The notes under the pieces were generated by a model. The model saw nothing but the letters and a program-made list of their open reading frames with translations, was not told the origin of the DNA and did no database searches. A stretch of DNA of 64,000 nt from Trypanosoma brucei gambiense DAL972 (taxonomy: Eukaryota; Euglenozoa; Kinetoplastea; Trypanosomatida; Trypanosomatidae), in the NCBI RefSeq assembly GCF_000210295.1, contig NC_026734.1, forward strand, positions 434,001 to 498,000. The letters run 5' to 3'. Made by a program: the position numbers and the translations under genes. Shown here in pieces: positions 19,501-28,181 of the stretch (position 1 is the stretch's first letter; every line of letters begins with the position of its first letter).

Positions 19501-20024
19501 TGTGCGGTCGAAAGGGCTGGGTTGTGAAATCGCACAATTCGCCGCCCTCAGCGCGTTTGCTGAGAGAAATGTACAGGGCAGGTGTGCGATTGTATGTGTA
19601 TGTCGGTCACGGGAAGGGAGAGCAAATTATTCAACGCGGGGAATTGTATGAGCGCGTCCCTGATCCTGCGAATTTCCCTTCTGTGTTCTTGATGGGCTGT
19701 AGCAGCGCTTACATGGATGGGGGACTGACGTACGATTGCTATGGTATGCCCTACGCCTTTCTGCACGCAGGGGCGCCACTCTTCGTTGGTTGTCTATGGC
19801 ATGTCACAGATGGGGAAATCGACCGTCTGACAAAGCGTTTGCTGTCATTTGTTTCATACGGAGGGGGCAGTGGCGATGACTTCGGCGTTTGCCGCACCAT
19901 GGCAGCTGGTGAGGCCTTGCGTCTTGCGCGCAAGTCATGCAAACTGCCCTACCTGACGGGGTGCGCCACAGTCCTTTACGGCATGAACCTCCCGCTTGGG
20001 GGTACACCGGGTGGAGCGATGTGA
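16545..20024 (+). CDS. Separase (caspase-like peptidase, family C50)
   Basis: The 1159-residue protein ends in a C50 protease domain. The catalytic dyad is H1022 in YVGHGKGEQ and C1052 in LMGCSSAYM, each preceded by a hydrophobic strand as in all separases. Upstream, LDNELHCLPFEGIDVLR matches the conserved substrate-domain segment before the catalytic part. The N-terminal 900 residues are helical and poorly conserved, consistent with the HEAT/TPR-like scaffold. Separase cleaves the cohesin kleisin at anaphase onset. The protein is much shorter than human or yeast separase (1600-2100), so the scaffold is reduced. A variable, charged segment near residues 400-435 is probably disordered. No autocleavage site is evident. 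Confidence 0.93.
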   Translation: MRRTQVGNSRLHDIKDSPSNEAEVQAVLAAAKASEGDAWNAVRLLAGCARCTLQAGRGHLALPLIVASFELSPEPFRQLVGLQQLTVDGSQQQILQEIAENDAFTKNERGANGIMSTVLIVWHGVVVSVAQNGSCPKDFLRFSHCIAHLLSLLSGADGVVHEDLSACWLYNIIMFAHKCKCTRAVAHYLLEGMLADVSELPEDLRDASTLQSLPFAFRKWGAAKAFVHAGVRKHPVATMFKRLCLALYTEGCDDLRTVQREIDSRALAVTNVLQQTFGSETSHYMVDFHRPFRMEAQHIALLCQHAMDEDQLCTPRGQFGCIRLACLLKRAANKIMAPTMNECKLVSLSSVVALALRHQYIDIAAEILQTGVETVDPSDESLLLWGKDLELVLAQNLSAHPPAAAQCPVKPVERARDEASSGVDDKVGVGTVGAPEPTQLLHEVVQGSLSDAEAVRVLALADDLTQLLPIGLTLLRGRGTLQQRLLADKIAVPFVIGALARLVQLLVNEGDMPLVRCFLPFIAHLCVGVPSRAHLLFTLQAIAAFAKGFPGDTGEWASIASALSQFLPLRSIDAAPSYCHTKATTTGRTFASRRRVFDALRVCGKTSKTMMHSYCQVQVSLLGEGGGVRLLRTTHAGTTADTRWEKVLQIEYLLLQLVEEMKIIERRNRDHLRSTDQGESPLCEDLPVSSLRSDISVGPVCCSVGGAQDARKAREEWWNARRALDRSIGAVVQSMQSPEGFGCWRAALCGELPDSCQVAVWDATKELLSGLGLPAQHEGDVSLVLAALPFVGDRHPEDGDLLFNPSHVGPTNPCGCCDETLRRLSTALEQELITHLDAKLVNEPTACRKACLHVLTAMHAVITDKKCNQPVEHGGEPEKRLTDGCYHVNLYEIPRTPVYLVLDNELHCLPFEGIDVLRHGSVSRVPTVSFVSTFTSTLGQQNDSCHSSGDYIEKGEKNAAGCAGTVCCVIDPAGVMSKTLRRLLPLCGRKGWVVKSHNSPPSARLLREMYRAGVRLYVYVGHGKGEQIIQRGELYERVPDPANFPSVFLMGCSSAYMDGGLTYDCYGMPYAFLHAGAPLFVGCLWHVTDGEIDRLTKRLLSFVSYGGGSGDDFGVCRTMAAGEALRLARKSCKLPYLTGCATVLYGMNLPLGGTPGGAM

Positions 20025-20480
20025 CCCCCGATCTGCCTTGTTAGCTCGGGCCCAACATTTGATATATTCACCTTTACACGTGCATGTACACGCATGCCTG
20101 CATATGCGTGTGGTGAGAAAACGAACGGAACCCGCATTCTTGAGTTGCACAGTTGTACGACCCACCCAACCTATCCCATACCTTCACCTGTGCGGGTGGG
20201 GGCGCATTGCTCGTCGAATCAAAAGGGGACGGCGACGGTTTTCGTTCTCCTCCCCCCCTCTCGATTCCTCTGTATTGCACAACAATACGCAGTGAACATT
20301 GCGCGCACGTGGGAGTGAATATCCACTTCTGTTATCATATTGTTCATCTAGCACCCCTCTGGATCTTGATTATTTCTTCTCAACATTCTTTTGGCAGCTT
20401 TTAAATTCCCTCCGCTGTCATAATATCAAGTAATAGACAAAAAAGGAAGCGAGGCAGGTAGGTAGATAGGGAAAGGCCGA
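20025..20480. other. Spacer between separase and the kinase gene
   Basis: About 460 bases with no supportable gene. Short overlapping frames in all three + phases are not coding-like. It contains GTGCATG-type motifs near 20080-20110. Confidence 0.5.
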
Positions 20481-20514
20481 TACCCACCTACCCATCCTAC
20501 CTCCCACCATCAAG
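20481..20514 (+). promoter_or_regulatory. Trans-splice acceptor for the NEK-like kinase
   Basis: A dense pyrimidine tract (ACCCACCTACCCATCCTACC and on) ends at about 20510 and the first AG is at 20513-20514. The 5' UTR is about 7 nt, so the ATG at 20522 is the first one in the mRNA. Confidence 0.6.
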
Positions 20515-20521
20515 GAGACGG

Positions 20522-22021
20522 ATGGCCATCGCTCCCGCCCTCCGTGATATGTTGGAGCGGAATACCATTCCACGTCGCCAACTCTTGGGAAGAAGATATC
20601 ATGTAGTGACTGATATTGGCAAAGGAATGTTCAGTGAGGCTTTTCTGGTAGAGGACAAGCAGGCAGGCGGGGCACTAGCGGTGGTGAAGTCTTCAAGGAT
20701 CGCGCAGGGAAATGCAGAGGGAATGAATAGGGAGCAACAGCTGCGTCTGGCCATTTCCGAGGCCCGCATTATGGCTATGTTCAATGACGACGGGGTTGTA
20801 CGACTCTTGGACTTCTGGTGCGAAGATGGAATTGATAGCATTTGTTTCTTAATGGAATATTGTGCAGGGGGGGACCTAGAGGCGTACCTGAGGCTCCGGT
20901 ACCCACTTGCTGAGGGCCTTCTTCTGGTTTTCTTCGTACAGTGTCTCCTTGCTGTGGCGCACATTCACACAAAGGGAGTCATTCACCGGGACCTGAAACC
21001 CGCCAACATATTGGTCGCAGAGGGTGACAGTGGCAATACCGTACCAACCTTAAAATTGACGGATTTCGGTCTTAGTGCCATGAACAATGCCGGCACCGCA
21101 TTGGAGGAGCTCTCCCTCGTCGGCACACCACTGTACATGTCGCCCGAAGTTATACAACATGGAGCGTGTGTCTTTGGAAGTGATGTGTGGAGTCTCGGTG
21201 TTGTCTTCTACCGCCTTATAACAAATGAACAGCCATTCAATGCATTGAACCAAAGGGCGTTGCACTTCAGTATCGTCAACACCCAGCCACCCCATCCATG
21301 TAGTGTAGCGAAGCACTACTCACGCGAGCTCGGCGATCTCGTCATGGTAATGCTGGAGAAGGACATCGCGAAACGACCAACCGCGCGATACCTCATCGCC
21401 TCGCCACTCTTTGAACGAGTCCTGCAGCGGTCCCCGTGGCGTAGTCGACCACTGCGTGGTGCCACATGTCTCTTCGTGTGCCGTACCGACCGAACGGTAA
21501 ACATCTTAGCGGAACCGCACTTTAGTGCCCCCATTGTGGCGACACTTGGCTTCGGGGAACACGTGTTTGTTTCGAATCGGTTGTGCGTTCGCACGGTGTT
21601 GAAACAGTGTAGCGCCACAGGAGCCGTGACTCGTGCCTTTACGTGGCTTCCGCCGCAGGCAAGCAACGGTGGAAATGGACGCAGTGACGGCGGTGGTGGC
21701 TCAAACCCCCATGCCTTAAACCCTTTCGAATGTTCCCACCGACCAGTCGCCAGGCCGCCGAGGACGATGCAAGTTACTGGTGAAGATATTCTTTTGTGGT
21801 ACCGTGTAGTTGGGCCGCGGGAGGGGTACTGCGCCCCGTCCGAGTGCGGGAGGAATTTGCTCTGGCATGTACATAACTACACTCCCTGTGGCCCGCTGCC
21901 CACTCATCCTGCCCCTGTGACAACGAATCTCCCGCGGCCAGTGAGCCCGGGGTCACCGGACAAGAAACAAACTTGGACCATAGGGCAGATAATTTCATCA
22001 TTGTTTGGCGCACATGGCTGA
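20522..22021 (+). CDS. NEK-like Ser/Thr protein kinase with C-terminal SH3b-like region
   Basis: The 499-residue protein has a full kinase domain at about 26-302: glycine loop GKGMFSEA (33-40), lysine K56 in AVVK, HRDLKPAN (155-162, proton acceptor D157), DFG (181-183) and GTPLYMSPE (201-209). The MEYCAGGDLEAYL hinge region and the activation segment favour the NIMA-related (NEK) group, which controls mitosis, centrosome/basal body and flagellar functions; ULK-like is the alternative. The C-terminal part (about 316-445) looks like an SH3b domain: TVNILAEPHFSAPIVATLGFGE, then WYRVVGPREGYCAPSE, with an insert of Gly/Ser/Asn between. No coiled coil, usual in many NEKs, is visible. All catalytic residues are present, so it should be active. 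Confidence 0.88.
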   Translation: MAIAPALRDMLERNTIPRRQLLGRRYHVVTDIGKGMFSEAFLVEDKQAGGALAVVKSSRIAQGNAEGMNREQQLRLAISEARIMAMFNDDGVVRLLDFWCEDGIDSICFLMEYCAGGDLEAYLRLRYPLAEGLLLVFFVQCLLAVAHIHTKGVIHRDLKPANILVAEGDSGNTVPTLKLTDFGLSAMNNAGTALEELSLVGTPLYMSPEVIQHGACVFGSDVWSLGVVFYRLITNEQPFNALNQRALHFSIVNTQPPHPCSVAKHYSRELGDLVMVMLEKDIAKRPTARYLIASPLFERVLQRSPWRSRPLRGATCLFVCRTDRTVNILAEPHFSAPIVATLGFGEHVFVSNRLCVRTVLKQCSATGAVTRAFTWLPPQASNGGNGRSDGGGGSNPHALNPFECSHRPVARPPRTMQVTGEDILLWYRVVGPREGYCAPSECGRNLLWHVHNYTPCGPLPTHPAPVTTNLPRPVSPGSPDKKQTWTIGQIISSLFGAHG

Positions 22022-22780
22022 GTATCTATTCCCATTCCCCTGTCCATCTGCATGCAGTCGCCACAATGGGGCATGCAAATGGGGCCAAGTCCGGGGTTTC
22101 AACTCCATCTCTGTTGAGGGGGTTGGTTGGTTTCAGTCACTCTCTTTTGTTTACTTGCTTGACCGTTTTTCATCTGGTGACTATTCTTTTTTAATTTGTT
22201 TTTGTTTTCACCTTCCGCACATCCTGGTTGTTATTTTTAGTAACGTGTCACTCAGTTCAGGCTGTGAGCCCGGCGTTCTCGAAAGCGGAAAGGTGGTGAG
22301 CACAATATTTTCGCAGTGAATGAGGGAAGCTACGCAACTACCGTCATTGCACACCCTCGCCACCCCCTTCTGCTTCGTACAGGCAAATGTGCAGTCAAAT
22401 GCCCTGTGTCTTTGTATACCGTGTACTTTCCTTTCTTACTGTTTCTTTTATTCCATTATTGCTTTTCAGCTCTCATCCCAGTGAGTTGGGGGGGGGGGGG
22501 AATCAGTCTGTTACCGAACAGTGCGCCTTTACCCCGAACTAAGCTTTTTTGTTCATTTGCTATTTTATTTGTTCAAATGAACTGCGTTTAGGATTGGTTT
22601 GTCATACTGTGTGTGAAGAAATGCAGCCCATCTCTCACACTTCTTATTGTCCCGCTTATGCTAAAACATTGTGTCTATATGTATATATATATGTGCGTGT
22701 GACGCAATGCCGTTGCGTCTTCTTACTAGTTTACTTCTTCAACACATGTACCTCTACCCCTTTGTTTTTTGTTTTACTAT
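22022..22780. other. Spacer upstream of the four-helix membrane protein
   Basis: About 760 bases with T-rich stretches and a run of 13 G at 22488-22500. No supportable gene is seen. Confidence 0.5.
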
Positions 22781-22802
22781 TCTTTTCCTTCCCGCCCTCT
22801 AG
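22781..22802 (+). promoter_or_regulatory. Trans-splice acceptor for the gene at 22919
   Basis: The tract TCTTTTCCTTCCCGCCCTCT is followed immediately by AG at 22801-22802, giving a 5' UTR of about 116 nt. Confidence 0.6.
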
Positions 22803-22918
22803 CACCCATAGAACCCACAAACGTAGCTTGTAGGTGCATAGGTATCGGTACACGTACAAGTATATAGTACATAAGAAGGATAGAACAATAGAAACGAATT
22901 GTAACCTCGTGGGTGCCG

Positions 22919-23836
22919 ATGCATGTTGTGAGTGAAATTCAGCGGCGCCCAAACAAAGCGCGCCTCAAGTCCGAGAAATACATTGTGCACTTCTATTCTC
23001 TCTGTACACTCGTTCAGCTCGTGTGTTTAATAGTTTTTGTGACTCAATTTGACATGGCCTCGAACCGTACCTTCACAAGCTCCCTGTGGGTCGAAAACCC
23101 GTTCGAGTTGGCCCCGTCGCTTGTTTGGCTGTCAAAAAGATGCAGCCACAGCGTACAGAATGAAAGAGTGTTCGCCTTCACCGGCGTGTCGGTGAATATC
23201 TCCGATAAAGTCGTTGGAGTGATGTTTGCAGCCCTCGCTACGGAAATGCATGCGACGTTCTTCCTGGCTGTCACTGCGCTTCTTGTTGGTGCCATCAACC
23301 GCTATGCTGTCAAGGCGAACTTTTTTGAGTTTAAGTGGCGTAACTTCAACGTGCGGAAGGACTGTTTCTTCGCAACAGAAATTGTTCTTATCTCTGCCCT
23401 GCTCCATTCCGTCTTACTGGCGGAAGACACACATAGAATGCTCCATGATTACCTTGATCACTGCAACACGAGGTCCAGGGGCTTCTTGCCATACTGCTCC
23501 ACAGTGCCAATGATTATTTTCATTACGTTTGCCTTTGCTACGTACTTTTTTGGCTTCCTTGTGTACATGTGGAACGCATTGCCCAAGTATGGCATTATGT
23601 CAGATGAAGAGGTGGTGGAGTACAGAGAGTGGCTGCGCAGGCGAGAGGAAAGTGTGGCAGAGGTAAAACGCATGGAAGAGGAAGTCAGGCGGGCGAATAC
23701 GAGGCTGCAGCTGATGTTGGAAAATGAAAAAAATATGAAATTAGGGAAGTCGACCTACCAGTCCAGGAGGCCGACAATCCGCAGGGAGGCTTACGGAAGC
23801 AAACAGGGAGACGATGCACAACAGTGGGGAACATGA
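22919..23836 (+). CDS. Four-transmembrane-segment protein of unknown function
   Basis: No family is recognised for this 305-residue protein. Hydrophobic segments lie at about 22-44, 98-127, 149-168 and 194-217. The loop between the first two is long (about 50 residues) and holds two cysteines-free motifs around ENPFELAPSLVW and one potential glycosylation site near N93. The C-terminal tail (about 227-305) is charged and starts with a predicted coiled coil (EEVVEYREWLRRREESVAEV). Even helix number with a soluble N terminus and coiled tail suggests both ends face the cytoplasm. The frame is open two codons earlier at a GTG, but 22919 is the first ATG. Organelle cannot be deduced. Confidence 0.75.
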   Translation: MHVVSEIQRRPNKARLKSEKYIVHFYSLCTLVQLVCLIVFVTQFDMASNRTFTSSLWVENPFELAPSLVWLSKRCSHSVQNERVFAFTGVSVNISDKVVGVMFAALATEMHATFFLAVTALLVGAINRYAVKANFFEFKWRNFNVRKDCFFATEIVLISALLHSVLLAEDTHRMLHDYLDHCNTRSRGFLPYCSTVPMIIFITFAFATYFFGFLVYMWNALPKYGIMSDEEVVEYREWLRRREESVAEVKRMEEEVRRANTRLQLMLENEKNMKLGKSTYQSRRPTIRREAYGSKQGDDAQQWGT

Positions 23837-24529
23837 AGGACATCGCATGCTAACTGTAAGGCGTATTATTGAAACTATTCCCCTCTTTCCGTTTGTTCTT
23901 CCGCAGTTTACTTGTCTCAGTTCTGCAGGCGGGGCTAGGCACATGAATGAGTGATGTCGTGGTGCACTTGCGTCTCCGTAGAAACGCAGTGCCGAGAGAC
24001 GGGGATATTTGTGTTTGTCTGCATGGAGGGGTGTTGGGCAGTTCCACATGCATGCACACACACACGCAAACAGTTATATCCCCACGTTCATCACCGCATA
24101 TGTAACGGTTGGTAAATGTGCGTGTCGGACGACCGTGTATGGGCCTTGGTGTATCTTCTCACGTCCATATTAAAGGATCTTCTAAAGTCTAAGAAGCTCA
24201 TGTTTCCTGTTGTTGTTGTTTTGGAGAAGAGGCACTGTTTTGGAAACTTTAAAAGAAAGAGGCGCAAAGGCGTTGAAGTTGTATCGATACGGTGCGGAGT
24301 AAATAGAGTATAAAGCATTGAGATATACCGGAAGCAAAAAAAAGGGAAAAATAAGCAATGAGATTTGAAAGATGGTTTTCACATACCTTCCCACGGGGTC
24401 TGCTCGCATCAAAAAGAGTGCCCCTTCTTTATTCCCTCTTCCCCTTTATTTGTCTACTGTTTGTCGCTATCCCCTCGAATGCATGCAAATGCCACTCGCG
24501 TCTTCCCTCGCTCACTACTCTCATTCACG
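23837..24529. other. Spacer between the membrane-protein and CHORD genes
   Basis: About 690 bases with CACA repeats near 24055-24065 and T-rich parts. No supportable gene. Confidence 0.5.
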
Positions 24530-24581
24530 CTTTATTTTTCCTCCTGCCGTATTTCATCCTTTACTGCTACCGACGTGTCAG
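24530..24581 (+). promoter_or_regulatory. Trans-splice acceptor for the CHORD gene
   Basis: A pyrimidine-rich region with TTTATTTTTCCTCCTGCC and CATCCTTTACTGC is followed by the first AG at 24580-24581. The 5' UTR would be about 128 nt. Confidence 0.5.
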
Positions 24582-24709
24582 GCACATATACGCACGATCA
24601 TCCGTGGCCCACTGAAGAGGCAGGGAAAACAAATCGCAACAGCAAGAGGGAAAAAATAAATTAATAAATAAAACACCAACATAGGCGTACCTGTCACTCA
24701 CGTTTGTCA

Positions 24710-25627
24710 ATGAAGGTTTATTTCACATACGAGGGCAAGGACGCCAACGGCGTTGTGGTGGACACAACTATTGTGGAGGCATACAAGTTGAAGGTGGATA
24801 TCCCATCCAAATGGCTCAGTGGGCCATGCAAACAGCTGCTGCAATTTGTAGTCACAACATATAACAAGAAAGACCCGGAGCAGCAGTTGAACCCAGAGGA
24901 ACTCAGCATGTGGCTTGGTAATGTGGAACTAAAACCAACAGATATTGTGGAGAGTCGAATTAATGAGTACAACGATATCCGTATCGTACACACACCGAAG
25001 GGACGGTCGGGACAAAATCAGCAACCAGAAGGTTCCATCATATGTACCAACTATGGCTGCGGCCAGTATTTTCTTCCAGGGGAAAATAACGACACGGCCT
25101 GCAAACACCACAAGGAGCCACCTGTCTTTCACGACATTGAGAAGTACTGGCGCTGCTGCACATCACGGCGGGCGCGCGATTGGGAAGAGTTTAAGGCGAT
25201 TCCGGCCTGTTGCACGGGGCCACATAGCACAGAAAACCAAGCCGTTTCATTTGCAAGTGCCCCCGTAGCGAATGTGCCTCTCGCCTCTGGTCAAGCCGCC
25301 GCCATCACGGGGGTTAATAATGCCACAGCAGGGGCACCAGCGGAGCGCCGTACAACAGGGCCACGTGAATTCGAGGCGGCGGTACGCGAGAAGCGGCGGG
25401 ATGAACCGCAGGCCGTTGTGGATGGAAAGGCAAAGTGCCGTAACTTCGGCTGCCAGCAAGAGTTTATTGTGGCAGATAACCACCCAACGGCATGCCATTA
25501 CCACAGTGAGGGCCCCGTGTTTTGGGACACATATAGGTATTGGAAGTGTTGCCCAGACAAAAAGTGTTTCGACTTTGATGACTTCGTAAAGGTTCCCGGA
25601 TGCAGCGTAGGGCCGCACCTGCTGTAA
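24710..25627 (+). CDS. Two-CHORD zinc-binding protein (RAR1/CHORDC1 type)
   Basis: The 305-residue protein carries two CHORD domains, at about 112-172 and 243-303. Each shows the signature C-x4-GC, a C-x-x-H pair, FHD/FWD with an aromatic K/R-Y-W-(R/K)-CC, and a closing C-x2-GPH. CHORD proteins bind two zincs per domain and act as HSP90 co-chaperones together with SGT1. The N-terminal 95 residues form a separate, strand-rich region (MKVYFTYEG start) that is not a known CS domain and resembles a ubiquitin-like or small beta fold; I do not recognise it. The C-terminal CS domain found in animal CHORDC1 is absent, as in plant RAR1. SGT1 lies two genes downstream. The first ATG at 24710 is preferred over a TTG two codons earlier. 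Confidence 0.92.
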   Translation: MKVYFTYEGKDANGVVVDTTIVEAYKLKVDIPSKWLSGPCKQLLQFVVTTYNKKDPEQQLNPEELSMWLGNVELKPTDIVESRINEYNDIRIVHTPKGRSGQNQQPEGSIICTNYGCGQYFLPGENNDTACKHHKEPPVFHDIEKYWRCCTSRRARDWEEFKAIPACCTGPHSTENQAVSFASAPVANVPLASGQAAAITGVNNATAGAPAERRTTGPREFEAAVREKRRDEPQAVVDGKAKCRNFGCQQEFIVADNHPTACHYHSEGPVFWDTYRYWKCCPDKKCFDFDDFVKVPGCSVGPHLL

Positions 25628-26249
25628 CCCAGTTCAAGATCGATGATGCACTTGCCGTCTTTGAGAAGCTTCTAGTTGTGTTTGTGTGCGTGCATGCGTG
25701 TGTGTATATGCTTGTGAAGGAGCAAGCAAATGGCACAATGCCTCTGGAAACGACATTAAAAGGCTGATTGGTGGCTACTTGTTTTAGCATGGAGGGGATC
25801 ACTTGGGTAAACGAAAGTTACAGTAACACATCTGATATAAAAAAAACGGCGTGAACCCCAGGAAAGAAAGGAGGGATGCCCCTTAGCGTGTTAGTATTCC
25901 CGCCGGCCCTGAAATGCATTCACGACTTTACTGAGTACTTTGCTGTAAAAAAAAAAAAAAAGGAGCCAGTAACACAGAGAAGGGATGTCTCGAAAGGACA
26001 GATGCGTCCACTACCGTTGCTGTGGCGCCTCACCTAATGATAAACGGGCATCGGTGCCTGCACATAGGTACGCGAAAAAAGACTTAATTACTATTGGTAT
26101 TATCGTGGGCAGCGGACTCAAGCACGAAGACCGGTTCCGTGTTTATTCTTTCCTCGCCTTATACACCATCTTCCACAGCGATTTTGTGTCACTAAATGTT
26201 ATCTTTCACACCCCACAATTATATACATGTATTATTATTATTATTGTTT
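25628..26249. other. Spacer upstream of RPS11
   Basis: About 620 bases with a run of 15 A near 25947-25961 and ATT repeats at 26231-26246. A 128-codon frame (25985-26371) crosses the splice site and RPS11 start and is not believed. Confidence 0.5.
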
Positions 26250-26293
26250 ATTTTTTCTCGTCACCTCTCCCTTCACGTGCTTACATCGCACAG
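26250..26293 (+). promoter_or_regulatory. Trans-splice acceptor for RPS11
   Basis: The tract TATTTTTTCTCGTCACCTCTCCC is followed by the first AG at 26292-26293. The 5' UTR is about 29 nt. Confidence 0.65.
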
Positions 26294-26322
26294 CGCCGTA
26301 GGAGCACGAAAGCCCATCGCCG

Positions 26323-26847
26323 ATGGCCGACAAGCAGGAGAACTACGCACGCACAGCGACCGTCGATCTGACGGTGCAGCACGAGAAGGCCTACCAGCGC
26401 CAGACGGCCGTCAATGAGAACATTCGCACGGCCTCGAAGAAGCACGTGAACCGCAGCGGGCACATTCGTTACTCCAAGAAGATCGGTCTCGGTTTCGCCA
26501 CGCCCAAAGCTGCCATCAACGGAAAGTACATTGACCGCAAATGTCCCTTCACGAGCAATGTGTCCATTCGTGGCCGTATCCTCCGTGGCGTAGTGCACTC
26601 CACAAAGATGCGCCGTTCCATTGTCATCCGCCGTAACTACCTGCACTTCATCCGTAAGTACCAGCGTTACCAGAAGCGCCACCGCAATATTACCGTCCAC
26701 TGCAGCCCCTGCTTCGATCCGAAGCCTGGTGATGAGGTGGTGGTTGGACAATGCCGCCCGTTGAGCAAAACAATCCGCTATAACGTGCTGCAGGTCGTCT
26801 CGAAGTCCGCCGCCGATAAGATGGGGAAGAAGTTTTCCAAGAACTGA
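26323..26847 (+). CDS. RPS11: 40S ribosomal protein S11 (uS17 family)
   Basis: The 174-residue basic protein is a complete eukaryotic S11. Recognisable parts are the N-terminal QKAYQRQ-like segment (here [10 protein letters not shown]), KRTPKEA-like stretch ([21 protein letters not shown]), the TVSMRRTIVIRRDYLHY-like strand ([16 protein letters not shown]) and a C-terminal [23 protein letters not shown]. It binds 18S rRNA in the small-subunit body. Codon use is strongly biased to G/C-ending, highly used codons, as expected for an abundant protein. It is the only ribosomal gene in the window and sits between the CHORD and SGT1 genes. Confidence 0.97.
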   Translation: MADKQENYARTATVDLTVQHEKAYQRQTAVNENIRTASKKHVNRSGHIRYSKKIGLGFATPKAAINGKYIDRKCPFTSNVSIRGRILRGVVHSTKMRRSIVIRRNYLHFIRKYQRYQKRHRNITVHCSPCFDPKPGDEVVVGQCRPLSKTIRYNVLQVVSKSAADKMGKKFSKN

Positions 26848-27515
26848 GGTTGCAGATGTGGAATCAGCGGTGTCACGCTTACGACCGCAGGGGCTGTGAC
26901 GGAATTTGTCTCGGCGCTATAGTCATATGGATGAAGGAAGGAATTAGGGGCCAAAGAGAGGGGAAAGAAAGGGACGGTAGAAGCAGCAGCTGTATACCAA
27001 TCGGAGTGGCGTGGTTGCACATGGTATCTCACTCACTCCAATGGGCAAATGCTCTTGTTTCACGTACCCTGCACATTTTACACCCTTTCTCCTTGCTTGG
27101 TAACTCTTTCCTTTCCTCCTTTCATTTTCATTTTCATTTTTTATAACTGTTTACTTGTTGGGCCGCTGATTAGCACCGGCAATGAAAGAAACAAAAGGAG
27201 GAGGGTAACTCCGTTGGTTCTTTCATTGCTGGAGGATCCACTAGAAGTGCTCTACAGTGTCACTCGCTACAAGGCAAATTTTCTTCAAAAAGTTCCCTTG
27301 CTTACTTCCCTTTTACCTCGCCTTCTCACTTTCTGCGAAGGTTCGCTTTAACTTGCCAGTACGCTTGTGAAGCGGTTGACGGTTATTACAAGGTTTATTA
27401 TATCCCCCCCAGAGTCGAAGCGAAAGCGCTAAAGCAAGCAAAGGTACATCAAGAAACAAGCTGTAAAAGCACAGGCACGGGTATATATAGATATATACAC
27501 AAAAATATCTAAAAG
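26848..27515. other. Spacer between RPS11 and SGT1
   Basis: About 670 bases with a TTTTCA-type repeat near 27118-27138 and a pyrimidine region at 27296-27333 followed by AG at 27339-27340, which may be the SGT1 acceptor. No supportable gene. Confidence 0.5.
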
Positions 27516-28181
27516 ATGGACGCATCCAGTGCCGCTACAACAAAACCCTTCCAAGGCAACGTCCGCTGCGAATGGTTCCAGACCCCCTCGCAGGTCACGT
27601 TCACCTTCTACGTGAAGGAGCGTCAAAGGGGTGATGTGCGTGCAGACGTGACTGAGCAGTCACTCACCGTTTCGATCCGCCTCGACCCCTCCGGCCGTGA
27701 ATATCAGTATAATGTCGAGCGCTTCTACGCCCCGTTGGCGGAGGCGTCCGCTACTATTAATATCAGTGGCATGAAGGTGGAAGTTCAAGTCCGCAAGGCC
27801 GTTGAACAGCAATGGCCGACACTTGAAGCTCCGGAAGACGACGTGGTTTTGCCCAGCACCTCAGGAGGAACCCCAACAACCTCCACCATTGCTGGTCTGC
27901 CAGCCACCGCAAAGGACTTGCCGTATCCGAACAGCCGCGGCCGCGACTGGAGTGCTGTAAAACTTGATGACGATGATGAAAAACCAGAAGGGGACCAAGC
28001 ACTGAACGCGCTTTTCCAGAAGATTTACGGCAACGGCACAGACGAGCAGCGCCGGGCCATGATGAAGTCCTTCGTGGAAAGCAACGGCACGGTGCTTTCC
28101 ACGAACTGGGCTGACGTTGGAAACCGGCACGTAACCACAGAACCACCCACCGGAATGGAAGAAAAGAAGTACGAAGGCTAA
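27516..28181 (+). CDS. SGT1 homologue (CS + SGS domains), HSP90 co-chaperone
   Basis: The 221-residue protein has a CS domain at about 14-95 (VRCEWFQTPSQVTFTFYVK start, beta-strand pattern of p23/SGT1) and an SGS domain at about 134-221. The latter begins LPYPNSRGRDWSAV, has an acidic DDDDEKPEGD and the QALNALFQKIYGNGTDEQRRAMMKSF helix, then SNGTVLSTNW, which is the hallmark of SGT1. SGT1 links HSP90 to SKP1/CBF3 and NLR-type clients. The N-terminal TPR found in yeast, plants and human is missing, giving a short form. The linker contains Ser/Thr/Pro-rich residues 112-128. A CHORD protein, its usual partner, is encoded two genes upstream. Confidence 0.95.
   Translation: MDASSAATTKPFQGNVRCEWFQTPSQVTFTFYVKERQRGDVRADVTEQSLTVSIRLDPSGREYQYNVERFYAPLAEASATINISGMKVEVQVRKAVEQQWPTLEAPEDDVVLPSTSGGTPTTSTIAGLPATAKDLPYPNSRGRDWSAVKLDDDDEKPEGDQALNALFQKIYGNGTDEQRRAMMKSFVESNGTVLSTNWADVGNRHVTTEPPTGMEEKKYEG

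Noticed and set aside
25985..26371. 128-codon frame upstream of RPS11
   Set aside because: It runs across the RPS11 splice acceptor and start codon in another phase and has AT-rich, non-coding composition.
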